DNA of 57,159 nt from an uncultured Prevotellaceae bacterium (GTDB lineage: Bacteria; Bacteroidota; Bacteroidia; Bacteroidales; Bacteroidaceae), in NCBI GenBank assembly GCA_902769705.1, contig CACXPX010000038.1, positions 1-57,159 of the forward strand, read 5' to 3'. The position numbers were made by a program, and so were the translations under genes. The first letter of the stretch is position 1, and every line of letters begins with the position of its first letter. Under the pieces are notes generated by a model. That model was not told where the DNA came from and did not search any database. It saw only the letters and a list, made by a program, of their open reading frames with translations. Below, in pieces: positions 16,957 through 26,120 of this stretch.

Positions 16957-17940
16957 CTATTGCTGCTCAATGAGATAATCCACTTGCGACGTCTCGAGCC
17001 TTGGCATCGATACGCCAGGAGGCGTCTCGCGCAGATAGATGTTGCACTTGTCAGACGGGTTGGCTGCCACCTCTTGATAGTTCACCACCACCTTGAATTG
17101 CTCGGGCTTGATGTTGCGGATGAGGCTGGCACCTGCCACAAAGCTGACCTTTACACGGGGCGGGAACGTGCGCAGCACCTTGCCTTCGGGCATGCCTGTC
17201 GCAATAATGGGAACGTCTACAGTTTCCTCGGTCAGGATGTCGGGATATAGCGTCACTTTCGTTTGGGTGGGCACAACTTTCACGCCGCGCATGGGCTTCA
17301 GGTTCACCAATTGCACCACAGTGTCTTCGAAATTCTCAATATTCAGGTATTCTGTCGACACATAGCTGATGCTGTCGAGGATGTCCTTCGTGGCATAAAC
17401 CGTGACATTCTCGGGTGAGAACTGCGTCCGGGCGAGATAATAGTTCTTTCCGGGCGAGATGTGGCCGTTCAGACGTACGGGCACTCGTTTCGAAATGCCG
17501 TAGTTGAAGAAGAACTCCAACTTGTCGGGTCTCACCGACACCACTTTCGTGGAGCCATAGATGCGCTGCATCAGGATTTTCTGGATGTCGCTCTGTGGAA
17601 TGGTACCCTTTCCCGTCTTTTTGTTGGCGTAGTTGTTGAAGTTCAGCTTGATGGGCCCGAAGCAGTCGCGATACCAGTTGGCAAACAACGTGAATCCTTT
17701 GTCGCGAAGCGTCACTCGCACGGTGTCCTGCACGTCGGTGGTCATGACCACGTTGCGCGGCACATTGACCAAGCGCACAGGCACGCTATACTCGCGCTCT
17801 GTGGTCTCGTTGAGAACCATCAGCAGCCAGAAGAAGCCGCTGAGCACGAGGAAAGACAAAAAGATAAGGAATTCCTTGTTCACGATGCCGAACAAGAAAT
17901 TCCTGATTACCTTATATATGTGTGACGATTCGTTGCCCAC
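16957..17940 (-). CDS. YbbR-domain membrane protein (CdaR-like)
   Basis: A 327-residue protein with one N-terminal membrane segment (about 23-43, FLIFLSFLVLSGFFWLLMVL) and an extracytoplasmic part of YbbR-like repeats. In Firmicutes such proteins (CdaR) regulate the diadenylate cyclase; no cyclase gene is present here, so that role is not implied. Conserved positions include SVPVRLVNVP, KRVPVRLNGHISPGKNYYL and VDVPIIATGMPEGKVLRTFPPRVKV. The start is GTG at 17940: an in-frame stop lies four codons upstream and no ATG is nearby. Its place between yajC and coaE is conserved in Bacteroidetes as far as I recall. Confidence 0.87.
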   Translation of the reverse strand: MGNESSHIYKVIRNFLFGIVNKEFLIFLSFLVLSGFFWLLMVLNETTEREYSVPVRLVNVPRNVVMTTDVQDTVRVTLRDKGFTLFANWYRDCFGPIKLNFNNYANKKTGKGTIPQSDIQKILMQRIYGSTKVVSVRPDKLEFFFNYGISKRVPVRLNGHISPGKNYYLARTQFSPENVTVYATKDILDSISYVSTEYLNIENFEDTVVQLVNLKPMRGVKVVPTQTKVTLYPDILTEETVDVPIIATGMPEGKVLRTFPPRVKVSFVAGASLIRNIKPEQFKVVVNYQEVAANPSDKCNIYLRETPPGVSMPRLETSQVDYLIEQQ

Positions 17941-17960
17941 GTTGTAAAACTAGCAATGTG

Positions 17961-18284
17961 TTAAGCGTTACCAATCTGAGCCGAGGCGTCAGCAAAGACA
18001 TATGACTTGTCAACCTGGACAATCACGCCGCGTGAAATCTCCACATCAACCGTGTGCTTTTCTTGGTCGATGCGTTTAACGGTTCCGTAGATGCCGCCGC
18101 CAGTAACCACTTTGGCGCCTACCTCCAATGAGTTCTGGAACTCGCGTATCTTCTTCTGACGCTGCTGTTGGGGACGAATCATAAAGTACCACATGATGGC
18201 AAAAATTGCCAACATCATAAGTAGCATGGGGAGACTGCTTGCTCCACCTCCTGCTGCCTGAGCAGCCAAGACGATAGAATTCAT
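17961..18284 (-). CDS. yajC: preprotein translocase accessory subunit YajC
   Basis: Small inner-membrane protein of the SecDF-YajC complex. It has 107 residues, a single hydrophobic segment at about 18-36 (LPMLLMMLAIFAIMWYFMI), then the family signature RPQQQRQKKIREFQNSLEVGAKVVTGGGIYGTV and a compact β-domain. The ATG at 18284 is the only reasonable start. It lies between nusB and ybbR. Confidence 0.94.
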   Translation of the reverse strand: MNSIVLAAQAAGGGASSLPMLLMMLAIFAIMWYFMIRPQQQRQKKIREFQNSLEVGAKVVTGGGIYGTVKRIDQEKHTVDVEISRGVIVQVDKSYVFADASAQIGNA

Positions 18285-18329
18285 TTCGTTGATTTCTGTT
18301 TTTAATTAATAATGTATTTCTTTAATTTT

Positions 18330-19292
18330 TCAGTTCTCTTCCTGAGGAGGGTCATAGGGTGAGGGAGCCATCGACTTCATCATCTTCCCGGTGGCAATCA
18401 GATAGCGTGCGATGGCATCGAGCATGCCGTTGATGTAGCCTCCGCTTTTGAATGTGCTGTAGAGCTTTGCCAAGTCCACGTACTCGTTGATGGTCACGCT
18501 CACGGGAATGTTGGGGAATGTCATCATCTCGGCGATGGCAATCTGCATGATGACAACATCCATGTAGGCCAGACGCGAGAAGTCCCAGTTGCGCGATGTC
18601 TCGCTCATATAGCGCTGGTAGGTGTCGGCGTTCAGGATGGTGGCACGGAAAAGCTTGCGGGCGAAGTCTTTGTCTTCCTCGTCCTTGTATTCTGGCAACA
18701 GCTCCTGTTTGGCCCCGTTCTTGGGGTCGAAACGCTTGATGGTCTTCAACACGAAGGTGTCAACCACCTCTTTGTCGTCGTTCCAGTAAAGGCTCTTGTC
18801 TTCGAGCAGCAGTTCCAACTCAGCATTGTCCTGAATGAGTTGTTTGTACAATTTACGCCACACCTCGCGGTCGGCCTCATACGAATCGTTGGCATCGGCC
18901 ATATACTCCTGATACACCTCGCTCTCCTCAATCTGGTTGCAGAGCTTGCGTATGAATTCGATGTCGTTCTCCCACATCTGTTTCTGGCTCTCGGCAAACT
19001 CGCAGAGCATCTTGTTCTCTTCAAGCTGCACGGCAAACTTGTTGTAGGCGAACTTGGTCAGGGGCAACTCCTTGCCTTCGCGCTCAGCACGTTGCGTGGC
19101 AATCTCCACGCGATGACGCTCCTCGCGTGAGATGGCGACGATGAGTGCGAGCAGATAATTGTATAAGTCGTATGCTTTGGACAGACTGAAGAGAAGCTCT
19201 TTCTCGGCACCGTCCATGTTTTTGCTACCATTCTGGTAATAGGCATAGGTTAACTGAACAATCTTAATTCTAATCAATTCGCGATTAATCAT
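18330..19292 (-). CDS. nusB: transcription antitermination factor NusB
   Basis: RNA-binding antitermination factor for rRNA operons. The start [21 protein letters not shown] and the C-terminal half, with [42 protein letters not shown] and [12 protein letters not shown], are typical NusB. At 320 residues it is about twice the E. coli length. The extra part is a helical, charged insertion (about 60-210), as is usual in Bacteroidetes. It is the first gene of the minus-strand operon, with its own promoter 51 bases upstream. Confidence 0.93.
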   Translation of the reverse strand: [320 protein letters not shown]

Positions 19293-19342
19293 CTTTTCTC
19301 AACTTTATTTGTTTTGTGTTCTTTTTCATTTAAATCCGAATG

Positions 19343-19350
19343 CAAAAATA
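19343..19350 (-). promoter_or_regulatory. -7 box of the nusB operon
   Basis: The minus strand reads TATTTTTG (TAnnTTTG), 51 bases before the nusB ATG. It is divergent from the rplY promoter. Confidence 0.6.
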
Positions 19351-19423
19351 TAGATTTTCTGTTGAATATGCAAGAAAAGAATGCTTATTTATTCATTTTT
19401 TTGAAAAAATTCATAGTTCGTGA

Positions 19424-19453
19424 TTTGTAGTTCGCAATTTTTTTGTACCTTTG
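19424..19453 (+). promoter_or_regulatory. rplY promoter
   Basis: TTTG at 19424-19427 and TACCTTTG at 19446-19453, 18 bases apart, 76 bases before the rplY start. Confidence 0.7.
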
Positions 19454-19529
19454 CACCGCTTTTTCGAGCACTTCGTGTGATGGCGAATTAAGCAACATCA
19501 TTATTTAACTTAATTTAGAGTAACACATT

Positions 19530-20129
19530 ATGAAAGAAATTAGTGTAAACGGTCAGAAGCGTGAGACCGTTGGAAAAAAGGCTACAAAGCTTTTGAGAAA
19601 AGAGGGACTCGTGCCCTGCAACCTCTATGGTGAGAAAGTTGTTGACGGCAAGACCGTGGCTGAGGCATTTGCCATTCCTGCCCGCGACCTGCGCAAGGTG
19701 GTCTACACTCCCCACATCTACGTTGTCAACCTCAACATCGACGGCACTCCCCACAAGGCTATCATGAAGGAACTGCAGTTCCACCCCGTCACCGACGCCC
19801 TGCTTCACATTGACTTCTATGAAATCAACGAAACCAAGGACATCACCATCGGTATCCCCGTGAAACTCAATGGTCTGGCACAAGGTGTTCGCGATGGTGG
19901 TAAGATCAACCTCTCTATCCGCAAGATCAACGTGAAGGCTCCTTATCAGCAGATTCCCGAGCAGCTCGACATCGATGTCACCAACCTGCAGCTGGGTAAG
20001 AGCATCAAGGTGGGTGAGCTGAGCTTCGAAGGCTTGGAGCTTGTCACATCTCCCGACGTTGTTGTATGTTCTGTGAAGGCCACACGTGCTTCGCGTTCGG
20101 CTGCTGCTGCCGCTACAGAGCAACAATAA
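19530..20129 (+). CDS. rplY: ribosomal protein bL25 (Ctc form)
   Basis: 5S rRNA-binding protein of the large ribosomal subunit. Residues 1-95 are the L25 domain, with KLLRKEGLVPCNLYG, FAIPARDLRKVVYTPHIYVVNL and KELQFHPVTDALLHIDFYEI. The TL5/Ctc C-terminal domain (about 100-185) follows with IPVKLNGLAQGVRDGGKINLSIRKI. The tail is alanine-rich. At 199 residues it is the long form. It heads an apparent rplY-pth-hslR transcript; pth begins 23 bases later. Confidence 0.95.
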   Translation: MKEISVNGQKRETVGKKATKLLRKEGLVPCNLYGEKVVDGKTVAEAFAIPARDLRKVVYTPHIYVVNLNIDGTPHKAIMKELQFHPVTDALLHIDFYEINETKDITIGIPVKLNGLAQGVRDGGKINLSIRKINVKAPYQQIPEQLDIDVTNLQLGKSIKVGELSFEGLELVTSPDVVVCSVKATRASRSAAAAATEQQ

Positions 20130-20152
20130 TTATACACAGTGCATAGCACAAA

Positions 20153-20779
20153 ATGGACAAATACTTGATTGTTGGCTTGGGGAATCCGGGCGATGAATAC
20201 GCCTTGACCCGCCACAATACCGGATACATGATATTGGACGCTTTTGCTAAGGCGTCCAATATTGTTTTTGAGGACAGACGCTACGGCTACGTTGCCGAGA
20301 CCTCCCTCAAAGGGCGGAAAGTGTTTCTGCTGAAGCCCACCACATTCATGAACCTCAGCGGCAACGCGGTGCGCTATTGGCTTAATAAAGAGAACATCGA
20401 CCAGAAACGGTTGCTCGTCATCAGCGACGATGTGGCGCTTCCGTTGGGCACTTTCCGGCTGAAAGCCAATGGCTCCAATGGCGGTCACAACGGGCTCGGG
20501 CACATCCAGCAGCTCATCGGACAAGACTATGCCCGGTTGCGGATGGGAATCGGCAACGACTTTCCGCGAGGTGGACAAATCGATTGGGTGCTCGGGCAAT
20601 ATAGCGAAGACGACTTGAAAGTCCTGCAGCCACGTTTTGAGCTGGTGGGCGATGTGATCAAGAGCTTTGTGCTCGCAGGCATAGACATCACGATGAACCA
20701 ATACAACAAGCTGGGGAAGTCTGTTCCACGCCCCTCGCAAGAGGAAACCGCTAAGGCGGAAGACCCGTCTTCAAAATGA
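20153..20779 (+). CDS. pth: peptidyl-tRNA hydrolase
   Basis: Releases tRNA from prematurely ended peptidyl-tRNA. Family motifs are clear: [26 protein letters not shown] with the catalytic His in RHNTG (about residue 21), [42 protein letters not shown] with the catalytic Asp, and RLRMGIG. The 208-residue length includes about 20 extra charged residues at the C-terminus. The gene order rplY-pth is common in bacteria. hslR starts seven bases after the stop. Confidence 0.95.
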   Translation: MDKYLIVGLGNPGDEYALTRHNTGYMILDAFAKASNIVFEDRRYGYVAETSLKGRKVFLLKPTTFMNLSGNAVRYWLNKENIDQKRLLVISDDVALPLGTFRLKANGSNGGHNGLGHIQQLIGQDYARLRMGIGNDFPRGGQIDWVLGQYSEDDLKVLQPRFELVGDVIKSFVLAGIDITMNQYNKLGKSVPRPSQEETAKAEDPSSK

Positions 20780-20786
20780 CAATCGT

Positions 20787-21257
20787 ATGAACAAGAACAA
20801 TTCAGCTGGCCATCAGACGCCTCCTCCCTCGGAGAAGCAGGGTGAGGCAGTTGCCCGAATCGACAAATGGCTGTGGGCGGCGCGCATCTTCAAGACGCGT
20901 TCCATCGCCGTAGACGCCATCAAAAACGGGCGCGTCACCATCGATGGAGTCAACGTGAAACCCAGCCGAAACATCAAGGCGGGCGAAGTGGTGAGTGTGA
21001 AGAAGCCTCCCATCACATACTCGTTCCGCGTGCTGAAAACCATCGAGCAACGCGTAGGTGCCAAGTTGATTCCTGAAATCTACGAGAATGTGACCGACCC
21101 GAAGCAATACGAATTGCTCGAGATGAGCCGTATCAGCGGTTTTGTGGACAGAGCTCGAGGCACCGGACGACCCACCAAAAAGGAGCGTCGCGCCATCGAT
21201 GCCTTTGTCGACCCAACACTTTTCGGGTTCGATGACGACGAAGAAGGATGGGACTAA
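20787..21257 (+). CDS. hslR: S4-domain RNA-binding protein, Hsp15-like
   Basis: Predicted ribosome-associated heat-shock protein that in E. coli rescues stalled 50S subunits still carrying nascent chains. The S4 domain covers about residues 22-85: RIDKWLWAARIFKTRSIAVDAIKNGRVTIDGVNVKPSRNIKAGEVVSV. RARGTGRPTKKERRAIDAF near the C-terminus is also typical. A polar 20-residue extension precedes the domain and an acidic tail ends it. It is the third gene of the rplY-pth transcript and is followed by a strong terminator. The core gene order ends here; the AT-rich island begins beyond. Confidence 0.88.
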   Translation: MNKNNSAGHQTPPPSEKQGEAVARIDKWLWAARIFKTRSIAVDAIKNGRVTIDGVNVKPSRNIKAGEVVSVKKPPITYSFRVLKTIEQRVGAKLIPEIYENVTDPKQYELLEMSRISGFVDRARGTGRPTKKERRAIDAFVDPTLFGFDDDEEGWD

Positions 21258-21291
21258 GGTCAATCGCCAATGTCCCATCCTTCTTTTTTTT
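21243..21291 (+). terminator. terminator after hslR
   Basis: GAAGGATGGGAC pairs with GTCCCATCCTTC over a 17-base loop and is followed by eight T. The stem includes the end of hslR. Confidence 0.88.
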
Positions 21292-21395
21292 GCTGCCTCA
21301 TCTTTCTTTTTTATTGCCCCGTTTTTCTTTTTCGAAAGCCCCATTCATTCTTTTTTTTAATCCCCTTTTCCCTTTATATTCCCCCCAATTTTTCT

Positions 21396-21549
21396 AAATC
21401 TTTGTCACATGTATGCTCTGATGCTGTCACACCTACACTCTGATGCTGTCACACCTACACTCTGATGCTGTCACACCTACACTCTGATGCTGTCAGATAT
21501 ATACTCTGATGCGCTTAGGTGTTAACTCTGACGCTCTTAGATGATAACT
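21396..21549. repeat. 22-bp repeat array 2 (six units and a worn one)
   Basis: Units start at 21418, 21440, 21462, 21484, 21506 and 21528, exactly 22 bases apart. A diverged unit at 21396 keeps TGTCACA in phase. The first three full units are identical; the last two change to CTGATGCGCTTAG and CTGACGCTCTTAG, closer to array 1. It lies in the 440-base gap between hslR and the first island gene. I see nothing else in that gap except the terminator and a promoter. Confidence 0.85.
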
Positions 21550-21651
21550 GTGCCATTTCCTCAATTCTTGCTTTTGAATGTAAATGATACATAAAAATGG
21601 GGTATTCGTGCAACGAGCCTCCTTTCTTTTTTCCTATTTTTATTGATTGTA

Positions 21652-21659
21652 TATCTTTG
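21652..21659 (+). promoter_or_regulatory. -7 box before the island's first gene
   Basis: TATCTTTG lies 41 bases before the ATG at 21701. An upstream TTTG box at the proper distance is not clear. Confidence 0.55.
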
Positions 21660-21700
21660 CATTGTCAAAACAAAATTTGGATTATTAAAAATATTTGATT

Positions 21701-22168
21701 ATGTTAGAATTATTGTTTAGATTATGCTGTGGAATTATATCAGCAATTTCCAATGTGACAGGTTATTCCTATGAAGTGGTAAATACTTTTTTATTTATCT
21801 ACTTAGAACCTCTTATTTTATTAGTTAGCGGATGGTTAATTACATATTTTGGAATTAAATACTTTAAATCCACTTTCAATAAAATCGTCTTGGTATTGTC
21901 AATTGTTTATAATAAAATATTTACAAGTGTTATAGGTCTAATATGGAACCTTTATGCTCAGTTTGATATGCAAACTGCTTGCGAAAGAGCTTATATTGAT
22001 TTGGATACATTAGGAAAAATAACAGGATTGGGATATGTAAATATAAATTTGTTTCTATTCATCATATTATTTTTAGCTATTCTTGTTTTTAACATTGCAA
22101 TTATATTATGCCAAAAAAAGAGTTACCAAAAAGTGTTGTTACAGGAGCGTAACCTGAACACAAATTAG
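21701..22168 (+). CDS. small membrane protein of unknown function
   Basis: A 155-residue hydrophobic protein with about three membrane segments (roughly residues 5-22 with 27-55, 60-85, and 120-140) and a short hydrophilic end. I recognise no family. Codon use is strongly AT-rich, unlike the preceding core genes, which marks the start of the island. The frame could extend to a TTG six bases upstream; the ATG is preferred. It has its own promoter and is separated from the next gene by another strong promoter, so it may be an independent unit. Confidence 0.65.
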   Translation: MLELLFRLCCGIISAISNVTGYSYEVVNTFLFIYLEPLILLVSGWLITYFGIKYFKSTFNKIVLVLSIVYNKIFTSVIGLIWNLYAQFDMQTACERAYIDLDTLGKITGLGYVNINLFLFIILFLAILVFNIAIILCQKKSYQKVLLQERNLNTN

Positions 22169-22220
22169 AAGGAATATCAAAGGCATTCGGTAAATGGACG
22201 GATTATTTTCCTCCAGATTG

Positions 22221-22251
22221 TTTGGATTTTATAGAACATTTATTATCTTTG
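22221..22251 (+). promoter_or_regulatory. promoter of the NADAR/zeta-SIS pair
   Basis: TTTG at 22221-22224 and TATCTTTG at 22244-22251 are 19 bases apart, a near-ideal Bacteroidetes promoter, 81 bases before the ATG. Confidence 0.78.
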
Positions 22252-22332
22252 CAACGAAGTTAATGCCTTTTTTATATAAGGGCGGACAAACTAAGAATCC
22301 TTTTTAATACAGAAACCTAAAACAATACTATC

Positions 22333-23760
22333 ATGAATAACAATAATGTATTTTCATGGGCCGAGAATGCCGCAGGTAAGCTGGTTCATATTGATAGCGT
22401 CCCCAGAGGATTGGAATGTGGCTGTTTTTGTCCGAATTGTCATGAGCCTTTAGTTGCCCGGCAAGGAGAAGTCCTTGAACATGGATTTGCCCATCATAGT
22501 AAGGGTAGAAGCTCGACATTGAAAACCTGCTATCAGGTTACCCTATACAAACTTGCCGAGCAGATTCTCAAAGAAAAAAAATGTGTTCACGCCCCATCGT
22601 ATTATGGCATTTTTAAGGCACATCTTCTACGCTTTAAGGACGTACATGTAGACAATAGATTTAGGAGGGAAGACAAACAACCAGATGTTATTGGAACAAC
22701 AGAAGATGACGTGAATTACATCATCCAACTTACATTTGGGGAAAAGGTTGAACATGAGGAAGCCATCGACTATAAAAATACAAACCATTTGATGATAAAC
22801 CTTTCTGGTCAGTCTTTGCGGTCTCTGGAGAGTTTTCTTCTCAACTCTACTGAAAACAGGAAATGGCTAAATAATGATTTCTACTTCACCCGCGTACCAG
22901 AAGTATACAAACAAGTTGGAAAGAACGTTAGGGTTGTCCCTATCAGTGAATGTAAACAATGCATCTTAGCCTCAGACTGCTGCGGCGCTAAATCACCGAA
23001 TACCGGTTCATTCCTAGTCATTGAAAACAATGGGCAGAGTTTCCGTATTTGCAAGGATGATGAGTATTCTGAGAAAAAGGCCCAAAAAGAAGAACAGAAC
23101 AAGAGCAAAACTCACAAGAACAAAAACGGCAAATGGTTGAAGAAAATAAGTAGTCTTATTCTTAAAAAAATAGATGTCGAGATAGAAGAAGGTTCTACAG
23201 TACTTTACAAAAAAGAACATCTCATACACGCTGGCAACTGGGGAGCAGATTTCGAGTTCCTATTCTTTTGGGGACATCACGAAAAAGGAGAGCATGTCAC
23301 GAGAGCATGCCTCAGCCAGTGGTATCCTTGCCAGTTCGAGGTGGACGGAGTGCAATACAACTGCGCTGAACAATATATGATGGCAGAGAAGGCCAGGCTT
23401 TTTGATGACACGGAGGTCATGGAAAAGATTTTGGCCGCCACTGATCAGAAAACTATAAAAGACCTAGGGCGGCAAGTTCGTGGATTCGATGAAAACAAAT
23501 GGAATAAAGAAAAAGTCAAAATCGTTGTTAGTGGGAATATAGCCAAGTTCAGTCAGAATTGGAAACTGAAAAAATACCTTATATGGACTGGCAATAGAAT
23601 CCTGGTAGAAGCAAGTCCCTACGACAAAGTCTGGGGCATTGGCTTGAAAGATAGTGACGAAAGGGCTACGAATGTCTCTCAATGGAAAGGGGAGAACCTG
23701 CTTGGCTTCAGCTTGATGATAGTTAGAGATAAATTCTTGATGAATAATAAAAATGGATAG
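22333..23760 (+). CDS. CoiA-like zinc/nuclease domain fused to a NADAR domain
   Basis: A 475-residue two-domain protein. Residues about 5-200 resemble CoiA-type proteins: a zinc cluster CGCFCPNC (29-36) with HGFAHHS, then PDVIG (117-121) of a PD-(D/E)xK-like fold. The usual acidic residue of the next strand reads IIQLTFG, so nuclease activity may be lost. A lysine-rich linker (250-270) leads to a NADAR/YbiA domain (about 305-470) with LSQWYPCQFEVDGVQYNCAE, EQYMMAEKARLF, KFSQN, TG and EASPYDKVWGIG. NADAR enzymes are N-glycosidases; some remove ADP-ribose from guanine in DNA, others act on riboflavin intermediates. No DarT-like toxin is seen nearby. It overlaps the next gene by eight bases. Confidence 0.85.
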   Translation: MNNNNVFSWAENAAGKLVHIDSVPRGLECGCFCPNCHEPLVARQGEVLEHGFAHHSKGRSSTLKTCYQVTLYKLAEQILKEKKCVHAPSYYGIFKAHLLRFKDVHVDNRFRREDKQPDVIGTTEDDVNYIIQLTFGEKVEHEEAIDYKNTNHLMINLSGQSLRSLESFLLNSTENRKWLNNDFYFTRVPEVYKQVGKNVRVVPISECKQCILASDCCGAKSPNTGSFLVIENNGQSFRICKDDEYSEKKAQKEEQNKSKTHKNKNGKWLKKISSLILKKIDVEIEEGSTVLYKKEHLIHAGNWGADFEFLFFWGHHEKGEHVTRACLSQWYPCQFEVDGVQYNCAEQYMMAEKARLFDDTEVMEKILAATDQKTIKDLGRQVRGFDENKWNKEKVKIVVSGNIAKFSQNWKLKKYLIWTGNRILVEASPYDKVWGIGLKDSDERATNVSQWKGENLLGFSLMIVRDKFLMNNKNG

Positions 23761-26074
23761 AGAAGGTAAAGTTCCGTTGATTCAACAACCGAATGAAGAA
23801 CGGATAGAGAAATATATCGCTATCAACAGCCAAGCTTTCCCGGAGAAAGGCTGGGCAATTATTTTTGCCGGAGGTTCAAGCAGCGGGAAGAGTACGCTGA
23901 TTCGTGACGGAAAGTTGAAGATGAAGGGTGAAATTCTCTCCACGGATTCGATGGGAGAAGAAATCATGGAGGTACATAACAATGCAAAGTATTACGAGAC
24001 CCATGATCCGCAAAGGTTGGCTGCTGCAGAAGAACTAATACACAAAGGAATTAGGTCGCGTTTTGGAAAAGCTGCTGACCGCAACGTTAGACTGGATTTC
24101 CATGACCCCTGTTTTTCCGCAGAGCGGATTTCCGCCATTCTCTCAAATGGTGCCCATGGTTTGAAGAAGAGGATCTATACGGATGCCATCAGGAAATATG
24201 CTGCCGACGGCCATCAAAATGTAATCCTTGATATGACGGGCAAACAGACGGAGGTTGAATATTACGCTCGTCTTTGTCGTGAACAAGGATACAAGGTGGC
24301 CTTTGTGTGGGTTATCTGCAATATGAGTCAGGCGCTGCTATGGAATCATCACCGCGAAAGAACTATGAAGCCTATTGGTGTGTATTCGGGTCACCATAAT
24401 CCTAAGAAATATTTGCCTGACTATTTGAGTACAGCCGATGCATTGATTTTCGATGAAGTTTGGTTGGTATTCAATTCTACTGAAAGCTGGCTGCGGCCGA
24501 TGACGGCAGAAGAAGAGAAAGAGAGAATCATCAGGCTTGATCGTAGTCAGCAAGGGTTCTATTTAGATGACAAGCTCAGGGATAGGATTATCAGCGTTCT
24601 TGGTCCCTATGAGGATGAAAAATATCTTCCCATACCGGATATGCAGAATCTTTTCATCCGTTACCGGCTGATGCAAAAATATGCAGCTGATAATGGAGTC
24701 GTTTTGGGTAAGTTCGAGGAAATTGCCCCTTCTTTTGAAATGAAAGACAAGGACCAGGCAGAGGCGAACATTGCATCCTTTTACAAACAATTAGGAATGA
24801 AAGAACCGCGACTACCGAAACAACCTAAGGCGGTGAACAATGTGGTGGAACCTGTACGGGCAATGTATGATTCTGATGATAAATATGCAGATGCCATAGC
24901 CCATTATCCCAAACAGATAGAAGCATATGAAAAGGCACTAAAGGAATGGGAGGCCTACGAAAAGAATTTTGAAACAAAAAGAACTGAACACATGAAAGAA
25001 ACCTTATCTAATCTATACGACTTCAATAAAAACCCTATTGACACCTATAGCAAGAAAGTACAGGACGTCGCCGAAACCATTCTGAAAGCAGAAGCATCGG
25101 ATGTTGCTCCACTTGCTGCGTTTTTCGACAAAGCCAAGGCATCGGGACTTCCTATTTGTTTCTTTGGTGCCGGAGGTGCAGCCTCGCCTGCCACATTTGC
25201 TACACAACTGGCAAATGCAGAAGGTCTTGTTGCTCAGACGCTGACTCCCATGGGGGTGATGACATTATCCGCTTCTGTTGTCCGGAAGATGCAATTCATG
25301 GCTATCACGGCTAGTGGCGGTCCTGTGGATATGCAGGCGGCAGTGGAATATCTGCTGAACATCTCACCAGAGAACGTGTATTGCCTGACCACCAACGGCA
25401 TTGACCATAAAAGCAGGTTTGGCAGATATGATAACTTGGTAGGGCAGATGGTTAGTCAGGCAGTTTCCGGCCATGCCATTTGTGTAAACCTTTCTATCCA
25501 CCGTGACGGATTTGTCGGAGTGAACAAGCATGTTGGTCTCTCTTTATTGCTCTATCGTGCTTTCCATCCAGATGAGAAGGATTTTGCCCAGAAACTTATA
25601 ATAGCAGATCAGGTTCCCTATGAGGCCAGGTTGCCAAAAGGCATGGGGATGCAGGATATTTCGGACTTGCATATTCTCTATGGAGCATTGGGACGTGCTG
25701 CCGCCAACGACATGGAGGGCAGAATGCTCGAAGCAGGAGTCATTCCGGCTATGACTACCGACATGAAAAATTTCACTCATGGTCGTCACGTCTTTCTTAC
25801 CAGGCACCCGCAGTCAACCATATTGATGTTGGTTTCCCCAAGAGACGAACTGTTTGTCGAGGCCATGCTCAAATTGATTCCTTCCACCCGCCCCGTCATC
25901 ATTATCCGTACAGGACGAAGTGATATACTCGGTGCTCTACAACTGATGATTTGCACATTCTATCTGAGCATCGACATCTGTGCTCCTCGAGGCGTCAACC
26001 CGTTCTCACCAGGTGCACCCTCATGGGGTGGAAAACTATGGGCGCTGAAACTGGGTGCAGAGAAAAGAGAGTGA
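23753..26074 (+). CDS. zeta-toxin-like kinase fused to a SIS-like sugar-phosphate domain
   Basis: A 773-residue protein. Residues about 30-290 resemble zeta-type P-loop kinases: Walker A GGSSSGKST (40-48), ILSTDSMG with the substrate-side Asp, and VILDMTGKQ with VAFVWVICNM. Zeta toxins phosphorylate UDP-N-acetyl sugars. Residues 290-440 are helical and charged. Residues about 440-765 look like a double SIS domain, with LPICFFGAGGAASPATFATQLANAEGL (SIS entry loop) and, in the second half, STILMLVSPRDELFVEAML and VIIIRTGRSD. SIS domains bind phosphosugars. The ATG overlaps the NADAR gene stop, so the two are translationally coupled and probably work together. I know of no described protein of this make-up. 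Confidence 0.75.
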   Translation: MDREGKVPLIQQPNEERIEKYIAINSQAFPEKGWAIIFAGGSSSGKSTLIRDGKLKMKGEILSTDSMGEEIMEVHNNAKYYETHDPQRLAAAEELIHKGIRSRFGKAADRNVRLDFHDPCFSAERISAILSNGAHGLKKRIYTDAIRKYAADGHQNVILDMTGKQTEVEYYARLCREQGYKVAFVWVICNMSQALLWNHHRERTMKPIGVYSGHHNPKKYLPDYLSTADALIFDEVWLVFNSTESWLRPMTAEEEKERIIRLDRSQQGFYLDDKLRDRIISVLGPYEDEKYLPIPDMQNLFIRYRLMQKYAADNGVVLGKFEEIAPSFEMKDKDQAEANIASFYKQLGMKEPRLPKQPKAVNNVVEPVRAMYDSDDKYADAIAHYPKQIEAYEKALKEWEAYEKNFETKRTEHMKETLSNLYDFNKNPIDTYSKKVQDVAETILKAEASDVAPLAAFFDKAKASGLPICFFGAGGAASPATFATQLANAEGLVAQTLTPMGVMTLSASVVRKMQFMAITASGGPVDMQAAVEYLLNISPENVYCLTTNGIDHKSRFGRYDNLVGQMVSQAVSGHAICVNLSIHRDGFVGVNKHVGLSLLLYRAFHPDEKDFAQKLIIADQVPYEARLPKGMGMQDISDLHILYGALGRAAANDMEGRMLEAGVIPAMTTDMKNFTHGRHVFLTRHPQSTILMLVSPRDELFVEAMLKLIPSTRPVIIIRTGRSDILGALQLMICTFYLSIDICAPRGVNPFSPGAPSWGGKLWALKLGAEKRE

Positions 26075-26120
26075 TAAATTTGCGGAACCTGTATTAGTTT
26101 TAAATTAAACCTTATATATT

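Noticed and set aside
21396-21549. CRISPR array
   Set aside because: The entire 22-base unit repeats with no unique spacers between repeats, and no cas genes are present.
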